Assembly (NCBI GenBank): GCA_014191755.1
Contig: BJHE01000003.1
Location: 1-49,297 of the forward strand
Source of the DNA: Cyanobium sp.
Lineage (GTDB): Bacteria; Cyanobacteriota; Cyanobacteriia; PCC-6307; Cyanobiaceae
DNA length: 49,297 bases
Direction: 5' to 3'
A program made the position numbers and the translations under genes. This document shows positions 41,860-49,297 of this stretch, piece after piece (positions within the stretch are counted from its first letter, which is position 1; every line of letters starts with the position of its first letter). Below the pieces are notes generated by a model that searched no databases, had not been told where the DNA came from, and was given only the letters and a program-made list of their open reading frames with translations.

Positions 41860-42549
41860 TCAATGTTGGGTTTTTGAAGTGATCAAGGAGGCATGGAGGC
41901 GCTGTCCACGGCTGGCTCGGCGCATTCGCTTCGCCAAGCTCCAGGCCATAGCTCCGCCAGCCAGGGGCAGGGGAGCGGGAACTGGAGCAGGTGCGGGAAC
42001 GGGCTCGATCCTCAGTTCGAGACTGTCGGCGTTCGAATTTGTGCCCCAGGTCCAGGAGAAAACTCCGGGGTTGAGGCCGAGGTTCGCCAGTGTGAAACCG
42101 CTGAATCGGCTGGTGCCATTGAGGCTGCCGCCGCTCACATAACCGGAAGGCAGCACAAGAAGGCTTTGCCCTAGGCCGTTGTCTGCGACGATGCCGAAAA
42201 GATCACCAAAACCAAAGCTAGGAATTTCGAAAATGTTTGGGTCATTGCCGAACAAGATGGGACCGGTGAGGCCGCCCCAGAGGTTGACATCAACTGGAGG
42301 TGTAGTTACGCCCGTGAAGGCATCGGGGCCGGCATAGATTTGGGTGTCAGTTAGGACGTTCGTGTAATCATCAGCTGAGATCTTAGGAGCGAGGTCGTTG
42401 GTATTCGCCGAACCTTTGCCGATCACAACGACGTCGCTGCCATCCTGCTTGACGGTGAGCACGATGGCGGAATGTGCTGCGGTTGCAGGCCAAAAAATAA
42501 GACCGAGCCCTAGCAGCGTGAGGTGGCGACATGAGCGAGAGGCTGACAT
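41860..42549 (-). CDS. secreted PEP-CTERM-like protein
   Basis: 229 residues from the ATG at 42549. The N-terminus is a signal peptide (RHLTLLGLGLIFWPATAAHS). The middle is a beta-rich domain of unknown function with LWGGLTGPILFG and SRFSGFTLANLGLNPG. The C-terminus is PAPLPLAGGAMAWSLAKRMR, the tripartite sorting tail (PLPL-hydrophobic-basic) of cyanobacterial PEP-CTERM-like proteins, normally cut by an exosortase. The frame extends 14 codons upstream, but the signal peptide fixes the likely start. The C-terminal tail after the basic cluster is unusually long (about 18 residues). Confidence 0.7.
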   Translation of the reverse strand: MSASRSCRHLTLLGLGLIFWPATAAHSAIVLTVKQDGSDVVVIGKGSANTNDLAPKISADDYTNVLTDTQIYAGPDAFTGVTTPPVDVNLWGGLTGPILFGNDPNIFEIPSFGFGDLFGIVADNGLGQSLLVLPSGYVSGGSLNGTSRFSGFTLANLGLNPGVFSWTWGTNSNADSLELRIEPVPAPAPVPAPLPLAGGAMAWSLAKRMRRASRGQRLHASLITSKTQH

Positions 42550-42579
42550 TACTCTAGCTTGAAAAAGATTTACCCATCT

Positions 42580-42730
42580 TACTTGACTCAAAAAACTCGA
42601 GTTTCAGCGGAACGCAGCAAATAAGACTCATTTCCGCATCGGCCCCAACTTGAGAAGCGTAAGGTGGCGATGTGAGCGAAAAGGCCGCCTAGAGTCTAGC
42701 TTGAGGTAAATTTATTTACCATGAATGGCC
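42580..42730 (-). pseudogene. decayed second copy of the 5' end of the adjacent PEP-CTERM gene
   Basis: The stretch from about 42615 to 42700 (for example AAGGTGGCGATGTGAGCGA) parallels 42495-42560 inside the start of the neighbouring gene (GAGGTGGCGACATGAGCGA). Both are followed by TCTAGCTTGA and an AT-rich ATTTA stretch. Translated, it keeps RHLTLLKLG of the signal peptide before a stop. It reads as the relic of a tandem duplication. Confidence 0.5.
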
Positions 42731-42885
42731 CATGAAGCGCGTGAGCATTTGATGAAATTACTTAATGAAAGCGGATTCCGTTAGTCGAAAGTTTCCAGAT
42801 TTCTTGGGGTCAGGGCGGTTGCCCTCCCTCCCCTCTCCCTCGTCTCCTGAGTGCTGCCCCGGCCGATTCCGCTTAGGAATGGGGC

Positions 42886-43800
42886 ATGGATGCCTTTGCC
42901 CATCTTCCCGTTCTCACCGATGCGGTGCGGCAGGTCTTCGCCGCCCTCCCAGCAGGGGCCGGCGAAGCGCCCCCCCGTCTGATTGATGCCACCCTCGGCG
43001 GCGGCGGTCACAGCGCCCTGCTGCTGGAGGATCATCCCCGGCTGGAGGTGATCGGCCTCGACCAGGACGCCACCGCCCGCACCGCAGCCGCCGCACGGCT
43101 CGCCCCCTGGGCGGATCGGCTGCGGATCGTGGCCACCAACTTCGCCGCCTACAGCCCCGATGCACCGGTGCAGGCGGTGCTGGCGGATCTGGGGGTGAGC
43201 AGCCCCCAGCTCGACCGGCCGGAGCGGGGCTTCAGCTTCCGCGCCGAGGGCCCGATCGACATGCGCATGAACCCCGAGGCGGGCGAAACCGCTGCTGAGC
43301 TGCTCGATCGGCTGGAGGAAGGGGCGCTGGCGGATGTGCTGTTTCAGTTCGGCGAGGAGCGCCTGTCGCGCCGGATCGCCCGGCGGCTGGTAGCCGAACG
43401 GGAGGCGAAGCCCTGGGATGAGCGCAGCACCAGCGAGCTGGCCTACGCCGTGGCCGGTTGCTATCCGCCCAAGGCCCGCCGCGGCCGCATCCATCCGGCC
43501 ACCCGCAGCTTCCAGGCACTGCGGATCGCCGTAAACGATGAGCTGGGCGCCCTGGAGCGGCTGCTGCAGCGCGCCCCCGACTGGCTGGTGCCCGGCGGCC
43601 TGCTGGCGATCATCAGCTTCCATTCGCTCGAAGACCGGCTGGTGAAGCAGGCCTTCCTGGCCGACGGGCGGCTGGAGCGGATCACCCGCCGGCCGCTGGT
43701 GGCCGATCCGGCCGAGGCGGAGGCCAACCCCCGCAGCCGCTCCGCAAAGCTGCGGGTGGCCCGCCGCTGTGCTGCTGACCGTTCAGCGCCTGGGTCTTGA
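42886..43800 (+). CDS. rsmH: 16S rRNA (cytosine(1402)-N(4))-methyltransferase
   Basis: Methylates N4 of C1402 in the ribosomal P-site. Conserved segments: [25 protein letters not shown] (SAM loop), [54 protein letters not shown], and [18 protein letters not shown]. 304 residues, normal for RsmH. It runs convergent with the hpsJ-like gene and overlaps it by 18 bases. Confidence 0.96.
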   Translation: MDAFAHLPVLTDAVRQVFAALPAGAGEAPPRLIDATLGGGGHSALLLEDHPRLEVIGLDQDATARTAAAARLAPWADRLRIVATNFAAYSPDAPVQAVLADLGVSSPQLDRPERGFSFRAEGPIDMRMNPEAGETAAELLDRLEEGALADVLFQFGEERLSRRIARRLVAEREAKPWDERSTSELAYAVAGCYPPKARRGRIHPATRSFQALRIAVNDELGALERLLQRAPDWLVPGGLLAIISFHSLEDRLVKQAFLADGRLERITRRPLVADPAEAEANPRSRSAKLRVARRCAADRSAPGS

Positions 43801-44568
43801 GGAGCGTAAGCCGCGGGCGCCGCCTCGTCGGGTGGGGAGTGCTGCTTGCCATTCGTCAAGCAGAGGGACATGAGATTTGGAACGTTGGGCGAAGGCCGCG
43901 AAACCGATGGCGTAACCAAGCGCACCGATCGAAAACCGGATGACATCCTGGACGAGCACCCAGCCGCGCGGGTCTGGAGTGGATCGGGCTTTACGCAACA
44001 GATTGGTACGCGCTTGCTGGAGGGAGCTGAGCATAATCTGCTTCAGTTCCGGCAATGGGCGTCGCATGTCCTGAGGCGTGATCGCGGGGCCTCGGAGGAT
44101 CGTAAGTTGGGTTTGCAGCGTGGCCGCATCGGGAGCCTCGCGGATCGCCTTTTCCATGGCAGCAAGAGGTTCATCCGGTGCTGGTTTTCCCTTGTCGAAG
44201 GAGCTGAAATTCTGCTGGATGAGACTCCATGAAGCCCAAACTTGCAAGGGCAGAAGCAGTAAGAATCCCAGGCTTGCGATCACCGCGCATTTCGCTAGAG
44301 AACTGCACAGGTCTTCTAGACTGCGCTTCGGATGCAGGTAAGCCGCTACATGGACCAAGGTCAGGCCAATGAGTGGCAAATAGGCATTGCCGATCAGGCC
44401 CGTGGCCAGGCGCATAAGCCATGCCGGATTGAACAATGCGGCAGGAAATAGCATATTGAGTACAATCGTTCCAAAGAATATAAAGAATGCTGTAGCGGCC
44501 GTCACTAGCTGCTTTGCCAGTCGCGGCGAGCCCACCAATCCAGGTTGCGAAGTTGAAGATGATTTCAT
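43783..44568 (-). CDS. HpsJ-like membrane protein
   Basis: 261 residues from the ATG at 44568. Membrane helices near the N-terminus ([51 protein letters not shown]) are followed by a soluble, partly coiled segment (residues 115-200) and a last helix ([15 protein letters not shown]). This layout matches the HpsJ group named from the hormogonium polysaccharide loci of filamentous cyanobacteria. The frame is open far upstream, to 45009, but that part is not protein-like and opposes the next gene. A role in surface polysaccharide is inferred only from the family name. Confidence 0.6.
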   Translation of the reverse strand: MKSSSTSQPGLVGSPRLAKQLVTAATAFFIFFGTIVLNMLFPAALFNPAWLMRLATGLIGNAYLPLIGLTLVHVAAYLHPKRSLEDLCSSLAKCAVIASLGFLLLLPLQVWASWSLIQQNFSSFDKGKPAPDEPLAAMEKAIREAPDAATLQTQLTILRGPAITPQDMRRPLPELKQIMLSSLQQARTNLLRKARSTPDPRGWVLVQDVIRFSIGALGYAIGFAAFAQRSKSHVPLLDEWQAALPTRRGGARGLRSSRPRR

Positions 44569-44800
44569 CCTGAGAGCCAACCGGCTGCTGGCGCGCTCAG
44601 GGTAAAGGCATGGGCATCGGCTTGGCCAGGCCCCGCTCCAAGCCAGGGGATCAGGAAATGTCTGCGAATGCTGACCATTCGGCCAGGGGGGGGGCTTGAA
44701 ACTCAGATGGGCCTCCGCCTCGGGCATTCGGTATTCTGCTATACTTGACCATTCGCGATCGCGTGTTCCAATTGTATGCCTTTCTTTGCGAAATTTGCTC

Positions 44801-45715
44801 GTGAAACGCTTTCGCTTTGCGACTAGCTTTGCAGCCACGTCCGCTTTCGTTGCTGCTACGTCCTTGCAGCTGCCTGCGTTCGCTAACAATTTGGTGACCA
44901 ATGGATCCTTTGAAAACAGTACTACTAATGCAGGTCGCCCAGACACCGGCGGAATTGGGCACATCGACAAAATAGTCAATCTTCCTGGATGGCTCAAAAC
45001 ATGCATCAATCAATGTGGCAATGGCCCCATTACCGAAGCTAATTCGCACGGCTACGCTTTTGTCGTGGACAACACGGCGGCAACCAGGCCGGGTGGAGGT
45101 TTTGGAGCCATTTACAACAATATTACCACCCCTGAACAGCTTTATTTCTGGGGACCTCTAAACACTGTTAGTAATTCCAGTAACGGGTTCACAGGTAGTC
45201 CCAGCGGCGGAAAGTTTGTTGCAATCGATGGCGATTTTGGCCGCGCAAAGATATCGCAAATCGTGTCTGGCTTAGATACTTCTAAAACCTACACACTCAG
45301 CTTCGAATACGCAGGGGCCCAGCAGGGATTGAATGCCACCGATTTCAGCGGTGATACACAGCAGAAGTGGCTTGTGGATGGAATCACTGCGTCACAGATA
45401 ACAGTGGGTTCCTGGATCAATCCTTCGAAGGGATTCACTCCCTGGAATACTTACAGCACAACATTCACTCCTCTCTCTCCTTCCATCAACCTCTCCTTCA
45501 CTGCCTGGGGCAATGTTGTCGGCGGTGGAGCGCCTTCCGGCATTGACAGCTTGCCCCCCTTCCTGCTTCTGGATAATGTTCAGATCCTGGAAACCAACAC
45601 TCCTCCAGGCCCCGGCCCCGGCACGTCAGTTCCAGGCCCCTTGCCACTGTTGGGATTTGGTGCGGCCTTCACCATGTCCCGTCGTCTGCGTCGGCGTCTG
45701 AAACTCTCATCCTGA
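44801..45715 (+). CDS. secreted PEP-CTERM-like protein
   Basis: 304 residues from a GTG at 44801. Signal peptide FATSFAATSAFVAATSLQLP ends in AFA-NN. The mature part starts LVTNGSFENS, the opening of a DUF642/choice-of-anchor type beta-sandwich, with LSFEYAGAQQ and LLLDNVQILE as late strands. The C-terminus is VPGPLPLLGFGAAFTMSRRL then a basic tail, a textbook cyanobacterial PEP-CTERM-like sorting signal. Base composition is lower in GC than the neighbours. An intrinsic terminator follows, so it is transcribed as a single gene. Its partner exosortase is not in this window. Confidence 0.8.
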   Translation: MKRFRFATSFAATSAFVAATSLQLPAFANNLVTNGSFENSTTNAGRPDTGGIGHIDKIVNLPGWLKTCINQCGNGPITEANSHGYAFVVDNTAATRPGGGFGAIYNNITTPEQLYFWGPLNTVSNSSNGFTGSPSGGKFVAIDGDFGRAKISQIVSGLDTSKTYTLSFEYAGAQQGLNATDFSGDTQQKWLVDGITASQITVGSWINPSKGFTPWNTYSTTFTPLSPSINLSFTAWGNVVGGGAPSGIDSLPPFLLLDNVQILETNTPPGPGPGTSVPGPLPLLGFGAAFTMSRRLRRRLKLSS

Positions 45716-45754
45716 TTCAGCGGCTCAAGCCAGCGCCCTGCTAACCAAGCCAAA

Positions 45755-45796
45755 CAGCCTGCCCGGAGCCAGTATCATGGGCAGGCTGGTTTTTTG
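45755..45796 (+). terminator. rho-independent terminator
   Basis: CAGCCTGCCC and GGGCAGGCTG form a perfect 10-bp stem around a 14-base loop, followed by GTTTTTTG. It lies 40 bases after the PEP-CTERM-like gene. Confidence 0.9.
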
Positions 45797-45821
45797 TTCC
45801 TAAGTAGCCCCCCTTCCGGCG

Positions 45822-46634
45822 ATGAAGCCTGATTTACTGCATTTACCTGGCTCGCTTTTGCAGATTCTCCAAGGCTTTTTCTTCCTCGCGATTATCTTTA
45901 TTCCGCTGGAGCTCGCCTTTTCATTGCGGGAAGGGCCAATGCTGCGCAAAAATGTTCGACAAGATCTTGTTTTCTACGTTGTTAATGCCATTTTTCCACC
46001 GTTGCTCCTGGCCGCGCTGTTGAGCGCCCTTGTGGCCATGGTTCGGCCACTCTATGCCGCAGGAGTTTTCAGCTGGGTCGCTTCGATTCCCCTTCTGCTG
46101 CGCTTCGCGCTGGCGGTGGTCATTGGTGATATCGGAGCCTATTGGGGGCATCGCTGGAGCCACGAAATCCCTTTTCTCTGGCGCTTTCATCGCGTCCATC
46201 ACCAGGCTGAAATCATCGACTGGCTGGTGACGACCCGTGCCCATCCATTTGATATGGTATTTTTGAAGTTCTGCGGCATTGCGCTTATTTATCTTTGTGG
46301 TCTGGCCCAGGGATCCTTGGGGCAGGGCACGGCTCTGATGAGTTCTTACTTGATCGTTGGCGGTTTGTGGGGCTATTTCGTGCATGCCAACATCAATTGG
46401 CGTTTCGGGCCGTTGGAGCGGTGGCTTGCAAGTCCAGCCTTTCATCACTGGCATCACAGCAACGAGTCGCGCGTTTCAATCGACAAAAACTATGCGGCCA
46501 TCTTCCCGTGGATCGATCGCTGTTTCGGTACCCTTCATCTCCCCAGTCGCCGCTGGCCAGCCAGTTACGGTGAAAGCTTACCCGTCCAAAGTAAAGATTC
46601 CCAGCCTTCGTTGTCTGTGATGTCCATCCCCTGA
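45822..46634 (+). CDS. fatty acid hydroxylase/sterol desaturase family protein
   Basis: 270-residue integral membrane di-iron enzyme. The histidine clusters are HRWSHE, HRVHHQ and HHWHHS, with a further His in ARAHPFD. Several membrane helices surround them (FFFLAIIFIPLELAF, LLLAALLSALVAMV, LLRFALAVVIGDIGAYW). It would hydroxylate or desaturate a lipid or carotenoid. The family spans sterol desaturases, carotene hydroxylases and alkylglycerol monooxygenases, and the substrate cannot be resolved by eye. The ATG lies 25 bases after the upstream terminator, so it has its own promoter. Confidence 0.85.
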   Translation: MKPDLLHLPGSLLQILQGFFFLAIIFIPLELAFSLREGPMLRKNVRQDLVFYVVNAIFPPLLLAALLSALVAMVRPLYAAGVFSWVASIPLLLRFALAVVIGDIGAYWGHRWSHEIPFLWRFHRVHHQAEIIDWLVTTRAHPFDMVFLKFCGIALIYLCGLAQGSLGQGTALMSSYLIVGGLWGYFVHANINWRFGPLERWLASPAFHHWHHSNESRVSIDKNYAAIFPWIDRCFGTLHLPSRRWPASYGESLPVQSKDSQPSLSVMSIP

Positions 46635-46706
46635 AGCCTTCCCCTTCCCACTTACCATCCAAAGTCTGCCCATGGCCTGCGGCTCTAGCTCCTAGGAGCT
46701 CTTCAC

Positions 46707-47285
46707 GTGTTGGATCTCCCTCCCCTCACGACATCCCCACTGTCACGCGCTGATTGGTTGTGGTGGGCCTCCGTGCTGTTGCAGTTCATGGCGATTCCAG
46801 GCACTTTGTTGCCCGTTCTCCCCGGCCTGGCCCTTCTTCCCTTGGGTGCCCTGCTCTGGATCTGGGGGGTGGGCTGGAGCGCCGGTTGGCCCACCATGGC
46901 CCTGGCCCTGTTGATCTTCTTCCTTGGCTGGATCGCCGATGCGCTCGGCCTGGTGCTCGGTGCCGCCCGCCTGCAGGCCACCCGCTGGGCCTACATCGGC
47001 TCGGGGATCGGTCTGCTGGTGGGCCTGCTGGGGCTGCTGCCGGCCCTGCCGGTCGGCGGGCCTTTGGTGGGAGCCCTGGTGGGGCCGTTGCTGGGGGCGG
47101 CGATCGGCGAACTGTTGAGTGCCCCCACTTCCCTGGGGCCCTTCGGCCTGCTGCGCTTGAAGCGCTCTCTGCTGGTGGGCCTGGCCGTGGTGGCCGGCAT
47201 GCTGGTGAGCCGCTTCGCCCAGTTCCTGCTCTCCCTCGTGGGCGTGCTTGGGTTCGTGCTGTTGAGCACCGGCGTGCTCGGCTGA
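46707..47285 (+). CDS. DUF456 membrane protein
   Basis: 192 residues, mostly hydrophobic with four to five helices and glycine-rich turns (LIFFLGWIADALGLVLGAAR and GGPLVGALVGPLLGAAIGEL), the glycine-zipper pattern of DUF456. Function unknown. It begins with GTG and is convergent with the next gene. Confidence 0.72.
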   Translation: MLDLPPLTTSPLSRADWLWWASVLLQFMAIPGTLLPVLPGLALLPLGALLWIWGVGWSAGWPTMALALLIFFLGWIADALGLVLGAARLQATRWAYIGSGIGLLVGLLGLLPALPVGGPLVGALVGPLLGAAIGELLSAPTSLGPFGLLRLKRSLLVGLAVVAGMLVSRFAQFLLSLVGVLGFVLLSTGVLG

Positions 47286-47315
47286 TCGGCTCAGGCTCGA
47301 TTCCGGCAATCAGCC
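47280..47315. terminator. hairpin between convergent genes
   Basis: GGCTGAT and ATCAGCC pair as a 7-bp stem with a 22-base loop spanning the gap between the two convergent stops. No T-tract on either strand, so weak. Confidence 0.3.
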
Positions 47316-48128
47316 CGGCTCCGCTTTCACCAGATGGCGGTAGGCGGCTGTGGAGATGCAGCTCGTCACGGGCCAGGCCACCATCAGTCCGATGCCGAAG
47401 GTCACCAGGCCTACGGCAAGCAGCAGGAGCTTGATCACCGCCAGCAGCAACAGCAGCAGCCACTGGGGATCGACCAGCCTGCGACCCCGTTGCACGGTGG
47501 CCATGGCCCCACGGTTCTCCAACAAGGCGATCTGGGAGATGAACTGCTGATTCACGCCGAAATACAGCAGAGCCACCAGCATCAGGCCCAGCAGAAGGAT
47601 CACCAGGAGGCCGATCAGCAGCAGCGGCAGTCCGAGGCTGGCATCCGTGATCTGGAGGCCGCCCCGTTCCAGCAGCCAGGCCAGGCCGAGGGCCGCGGCG
47701 AGCACCGCAAGCACCACCAGCAGCGGGATCGACAGCAGGCTGCCCAGCGCGATCCAGGCCATAAACACGCGGCGGAAGCCTGGTCCATCCCAGCGCAGCA
47801 GGCTGCCCAGGGTGGGACGTTCCCCCGCCAGGGCCCGCCAGGCGCCGCGGACCATGCCCACATTCCCCCAGCAGTTCACCGCAAAGCTGGCGGCGAAGGC
47901 CACCAGGAAGAGCAGCCAGTCGACCGCCCTCAGGGTCTCGCCCCTGGCTCCCCGCAGGACCTGCTCCTGCAGGGGCTGCAGCAGGATCTGCAGCCCGGTG
48001 AGCAGCAGGGCGAAGAACACGAAACTCCAGGGTGCCCTGCAGAAGGCGGTCCAGCCGTCATGGACGGCATCCCCGATGTTGAGGCGCTTCAAGGCCTGAC
48101 CGCCGAAGCCGCCGCTGCTGGGGGCCAT
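47310..48128 (-). CDS. polytopic membrane protein of unknown function
   Basis: 272 residues with about six membrane helices (WSFVFFALLLTGLQILLQ, WLLFLVAFAASFAVN, LLSIPLLVVLAVLAAALGLA, LLLIGLLVILLLGLMLVAL, LLLLLLAVIKLLLLAVGLV, GIGLMVAWPV). The soluble N-terminus is IGDAVHDGWTAFCRAPWSF. This pattern is seen in uncharacterised membrane proteins that cap or integrate in the bilayer, but I do not recognise a named family. It lies 25 bases downstream of the cysteine desulfurase gene on the same strand, so the two may be co-transcribed. Confidence 0.75.
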   Translation of the reverse strand: MAPSSGGFGGQALKRLNIGDAVHDGWTAFCRAPWSFVFFALLLTGLQILLQPLQEQVLRGARGETLRAVDWLLFLVAFAASFAVNCWGNVGMVRGAWRALAGERPTLGSLLRWDGPGFRRVFMAWIALGSLLSIPLLVVLAVLAAALGLAWLLERGGLQITDASLGLPLLLIGLLVILLLGLMLVALLYFGVNQQFISQIALLENRGAMATVQRGRRLVDPQWLLLLLLAVIKLLLLAVGLVTFGIGLMVAWPVTSCISTAAYRHLVKAEPG

Positions 48129-48153
48129 GATCAGAACGCCTGGGAGCCCAAGG

Positions 48154-49296
48154 CTAGGGGGGGCGGCGAAGCTCGGCCACCGCCTCGGTCACGGCGGTGA
48201 TGGCGGCGGTGATCTCCGCGGGCTGAGTGGCGCGGCCCAGGCCGAAGCGGATCGAGGCGGCCGCCTCCTGGCGGCTGCGGCCCAGGGCCGCCAGCACATG
48301 GGAGGGGCTTCCCTGGCTGCAGGCCGACCCGCTGCTCACCGCCAGGTGGCGCCGCAGCAGCTGGTGCAGGCGGCTTCCATCCACCCCCCCCACGCTCACA
48401 TTCAGGTTGTGGGCCAGCCTCGCGCCGGGATGGCCGTTGAGGGTGACGCCCTCCAGCCCTTCCAGGGCCTCCCAGAGCCGGTCCCGCAGGGCCTTGAGCC
48501 GTTCGGCCCGGGCCTCCCGGTCGGCCAGGGCCAGGTCCAGGGCGCTCTGCAGGCCCACGATCAGGGGCACCGCCGCGGTGCCGGCCCGAAGGCCGCCCTC
48601 CTGGCCGCCGCCGTGCTGCTGCGGGGCCAAGGCCACCCCGGGGCGGCGCACCAGGGCCCCCACCCCCTTGGGGCCGTAGAGCTTGTGGCCGCTGAGCCCC
48701 AGCAGGTCGATGCCCAGCTCCTCCATGGCGAGGGGGATGTGGCCCACGGCCTGGGCGCCATCGCAGTGGAACAGGGCCCCCCGCTCGCGGCAGAGGGCAC
48801 CGATGGCGGCCAGGGGCTGGAGCACGCCAATCTCGTTGTTGGCGGCCATCACCGACACCAGCAGGGTGTCTGGCCCCACGACGTCGGCCAGCTGATCAAG
48901 ATCCACTAGGCCATCGCGCCCCACCGGCAGCACGGTGACGGGGAATCCGCGCCGCGCCAGCCAGACCAGGGGATCGAGCACGGCCCGATGTTCGGTGGCG
49001 AGGGTCACCAGTCCACGGCGGCGCTCGCTCCGCTCCTCGGCGGCCTCGGCCACCCCCTTGAGGGCCAGATTGGCGGCCTCGGTGGCGCCGCTGGTGAAGA
49101 TCACCCCCTCGGCCTCGCCCCCCACGGCTTCGGCCAGCCGGCGGCGGGCCAGCTCCACGGCGGCGGCGGCCTCGAGGGCGGGCCGGTGCAGGCGGTTCGA
49201 GGGATTGGCGAACCGCTCGCTCCACCAGGGCGCCATTGCCGCCACAACCGCCGGATCGCAGGGTGTGCTGGCGTGGTGGTCGAGATAGGGAAGCAT
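48154..49296 (-). CDS. cysteine desulfurase (NifS/IscS family)
   Basis: PLP enzyme that takes sulfur from cysteine for Fe-S clusters and thio-cofactors. YLDHHASTPCDP at the N-terminus, TSGATEAANLALKG, ATEHRAVLDPL, MAANNEIGVLQPL, HCDGAQAVGH, LSGHKLYGPKGVGAL (PLP lysine) and SSGSACSQGSPSHVL (catalytic Cys loop) are all present. 380 residues, complete; its ATG is at the very edge of the window. The class I (NifS/IscS) loop excludes a SufS. Confidence 0.95.
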   Translation of the reverse strand: MLPYLDHHASTPCDPAVVAAMAPWWSERFANPSNRLHRPALEAAAAVELARRRLAEAVGGEAEGVIFTSGATEAANLALKGVAEAAEERSERRRGLVTLATEHRAVLDPLVWLARRGFPVTVLPVGRDGLVDLDQLADVVGPDTLLVSVMAANNEIGVLQPLAAIGALCRERGALFHCDGAQAVGHIPLAMEELGIDLLGLSGHKLYGPKGVGALVRRPGVALAPQQHGGGQEGGLRAGTAAVPLIVGLQSALDLALADREARAERLKALRDRLWEALEGLEGVTLNGHPGARLAHNLNVSVGGVDGSRLHQLLRRHLAVSSGSACSQGSPSHVLAALGRSRQEAAASIRFGLGRATQPAEITAAITAVTEAVAELRRPP

Positions 49297-49297
49297 G

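Noticed and set aside
44569..45009. Extended N-terminus of the HpsJ-like protein
   Set aside because: Not protein-like, and antisense to the start of the PEP-CTERM-like gene; the membrane protein starts at 44568.

Overview
The window is GC-rich and gene-dense, with many 4-base start/stop overlaps (GTGA, ATGA, TTGA). It looks like chromosome of a picocyanobacterium of the Cyanobium/Synechococcus type. The evidence is a phylloquinone (men) gene set, ndhH of the NDH-1 complex, a DUF1997 gene, the cyanobacterial form of the PEP-CTERM-like sorting tail (PLPLLG then SRRLRRR), and an HpsJ-like gene. No rRNA, tRNA or CRISPR array was recognised.

Left flank (1-7614), housekeeping: prfB (RF2, cut by the window edge, with its programmed +1 frameshift site), then grxC-gshB, then menF divergent from menA-menC-menE.

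Middle (7655-37537), a group-2 (ABC-exported) capsule locus built around Kdo. Kdo supply comes from kdsC and kdsA and, separately, kdsB. The arabinose-5-phosphate isomerase gene kdsD at the head of the kds operon is a wreck, and a MazEF-type toxin-antitoxin pair sits at its broken end. Next come dead transposases (IS3 and IS5-like) and an AT-richer block with a two-domain glycosyltransferase, a methyltransferase, a sulfotransferase and a coiled-coil protein. A 975-residue coiled-coil protein made of tandem repeats follows. A leftward operon then encodes DUF1997, KpsM, KpsT, KpsE, a second double-domain glycosyltransferase, a PhyH-type dioxygenase and an unknown protein. Diverging from it are kpsC and a kpsS gene fused to a PlsC-like acyltransferase domain. 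An OlsB-like N-acyltransferase gene runs tail-to-tail with kpsS, followed by a GT-B glycosyltransferase and a Wza/KpsD-type export protein.

How these would work together: KdsA, KdsC and KdsB make CMP-Kdo. KpsS and KpsC build the beta-Kdo linker on a lipid. Glycosyltransferases, the methyltransferase, the sulfotransferase and perhaps the dioxygenase build and decorate the chain. KpsM/KpsT/KpsE and the Wza-like protein export it. The acyltransferase domain fused to KpsS and the adjacent OlsB-like gene suggest the lipid anchor is made or remodelled by enzymes of the locus itself. This is the most novel feature of the window, and it is an inference.

Right flank (37593-49297): a DHNA-CoA thioesterase-like gene, ndhH, an Ig-like/vanadium-haloperoxidase fusion, two PEP-CTERM-like secreted proteins (one beside a decayed copy of its own 5' end), rsmH, an hpsJ-like gene, a fatty-acid-hydroxylase/sterol-desaturase family protein, a DUF456 protein, a polytopic membrane protein and a cysteine desulfurase. 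All calls were made by eye from the sequence; no database search was run.
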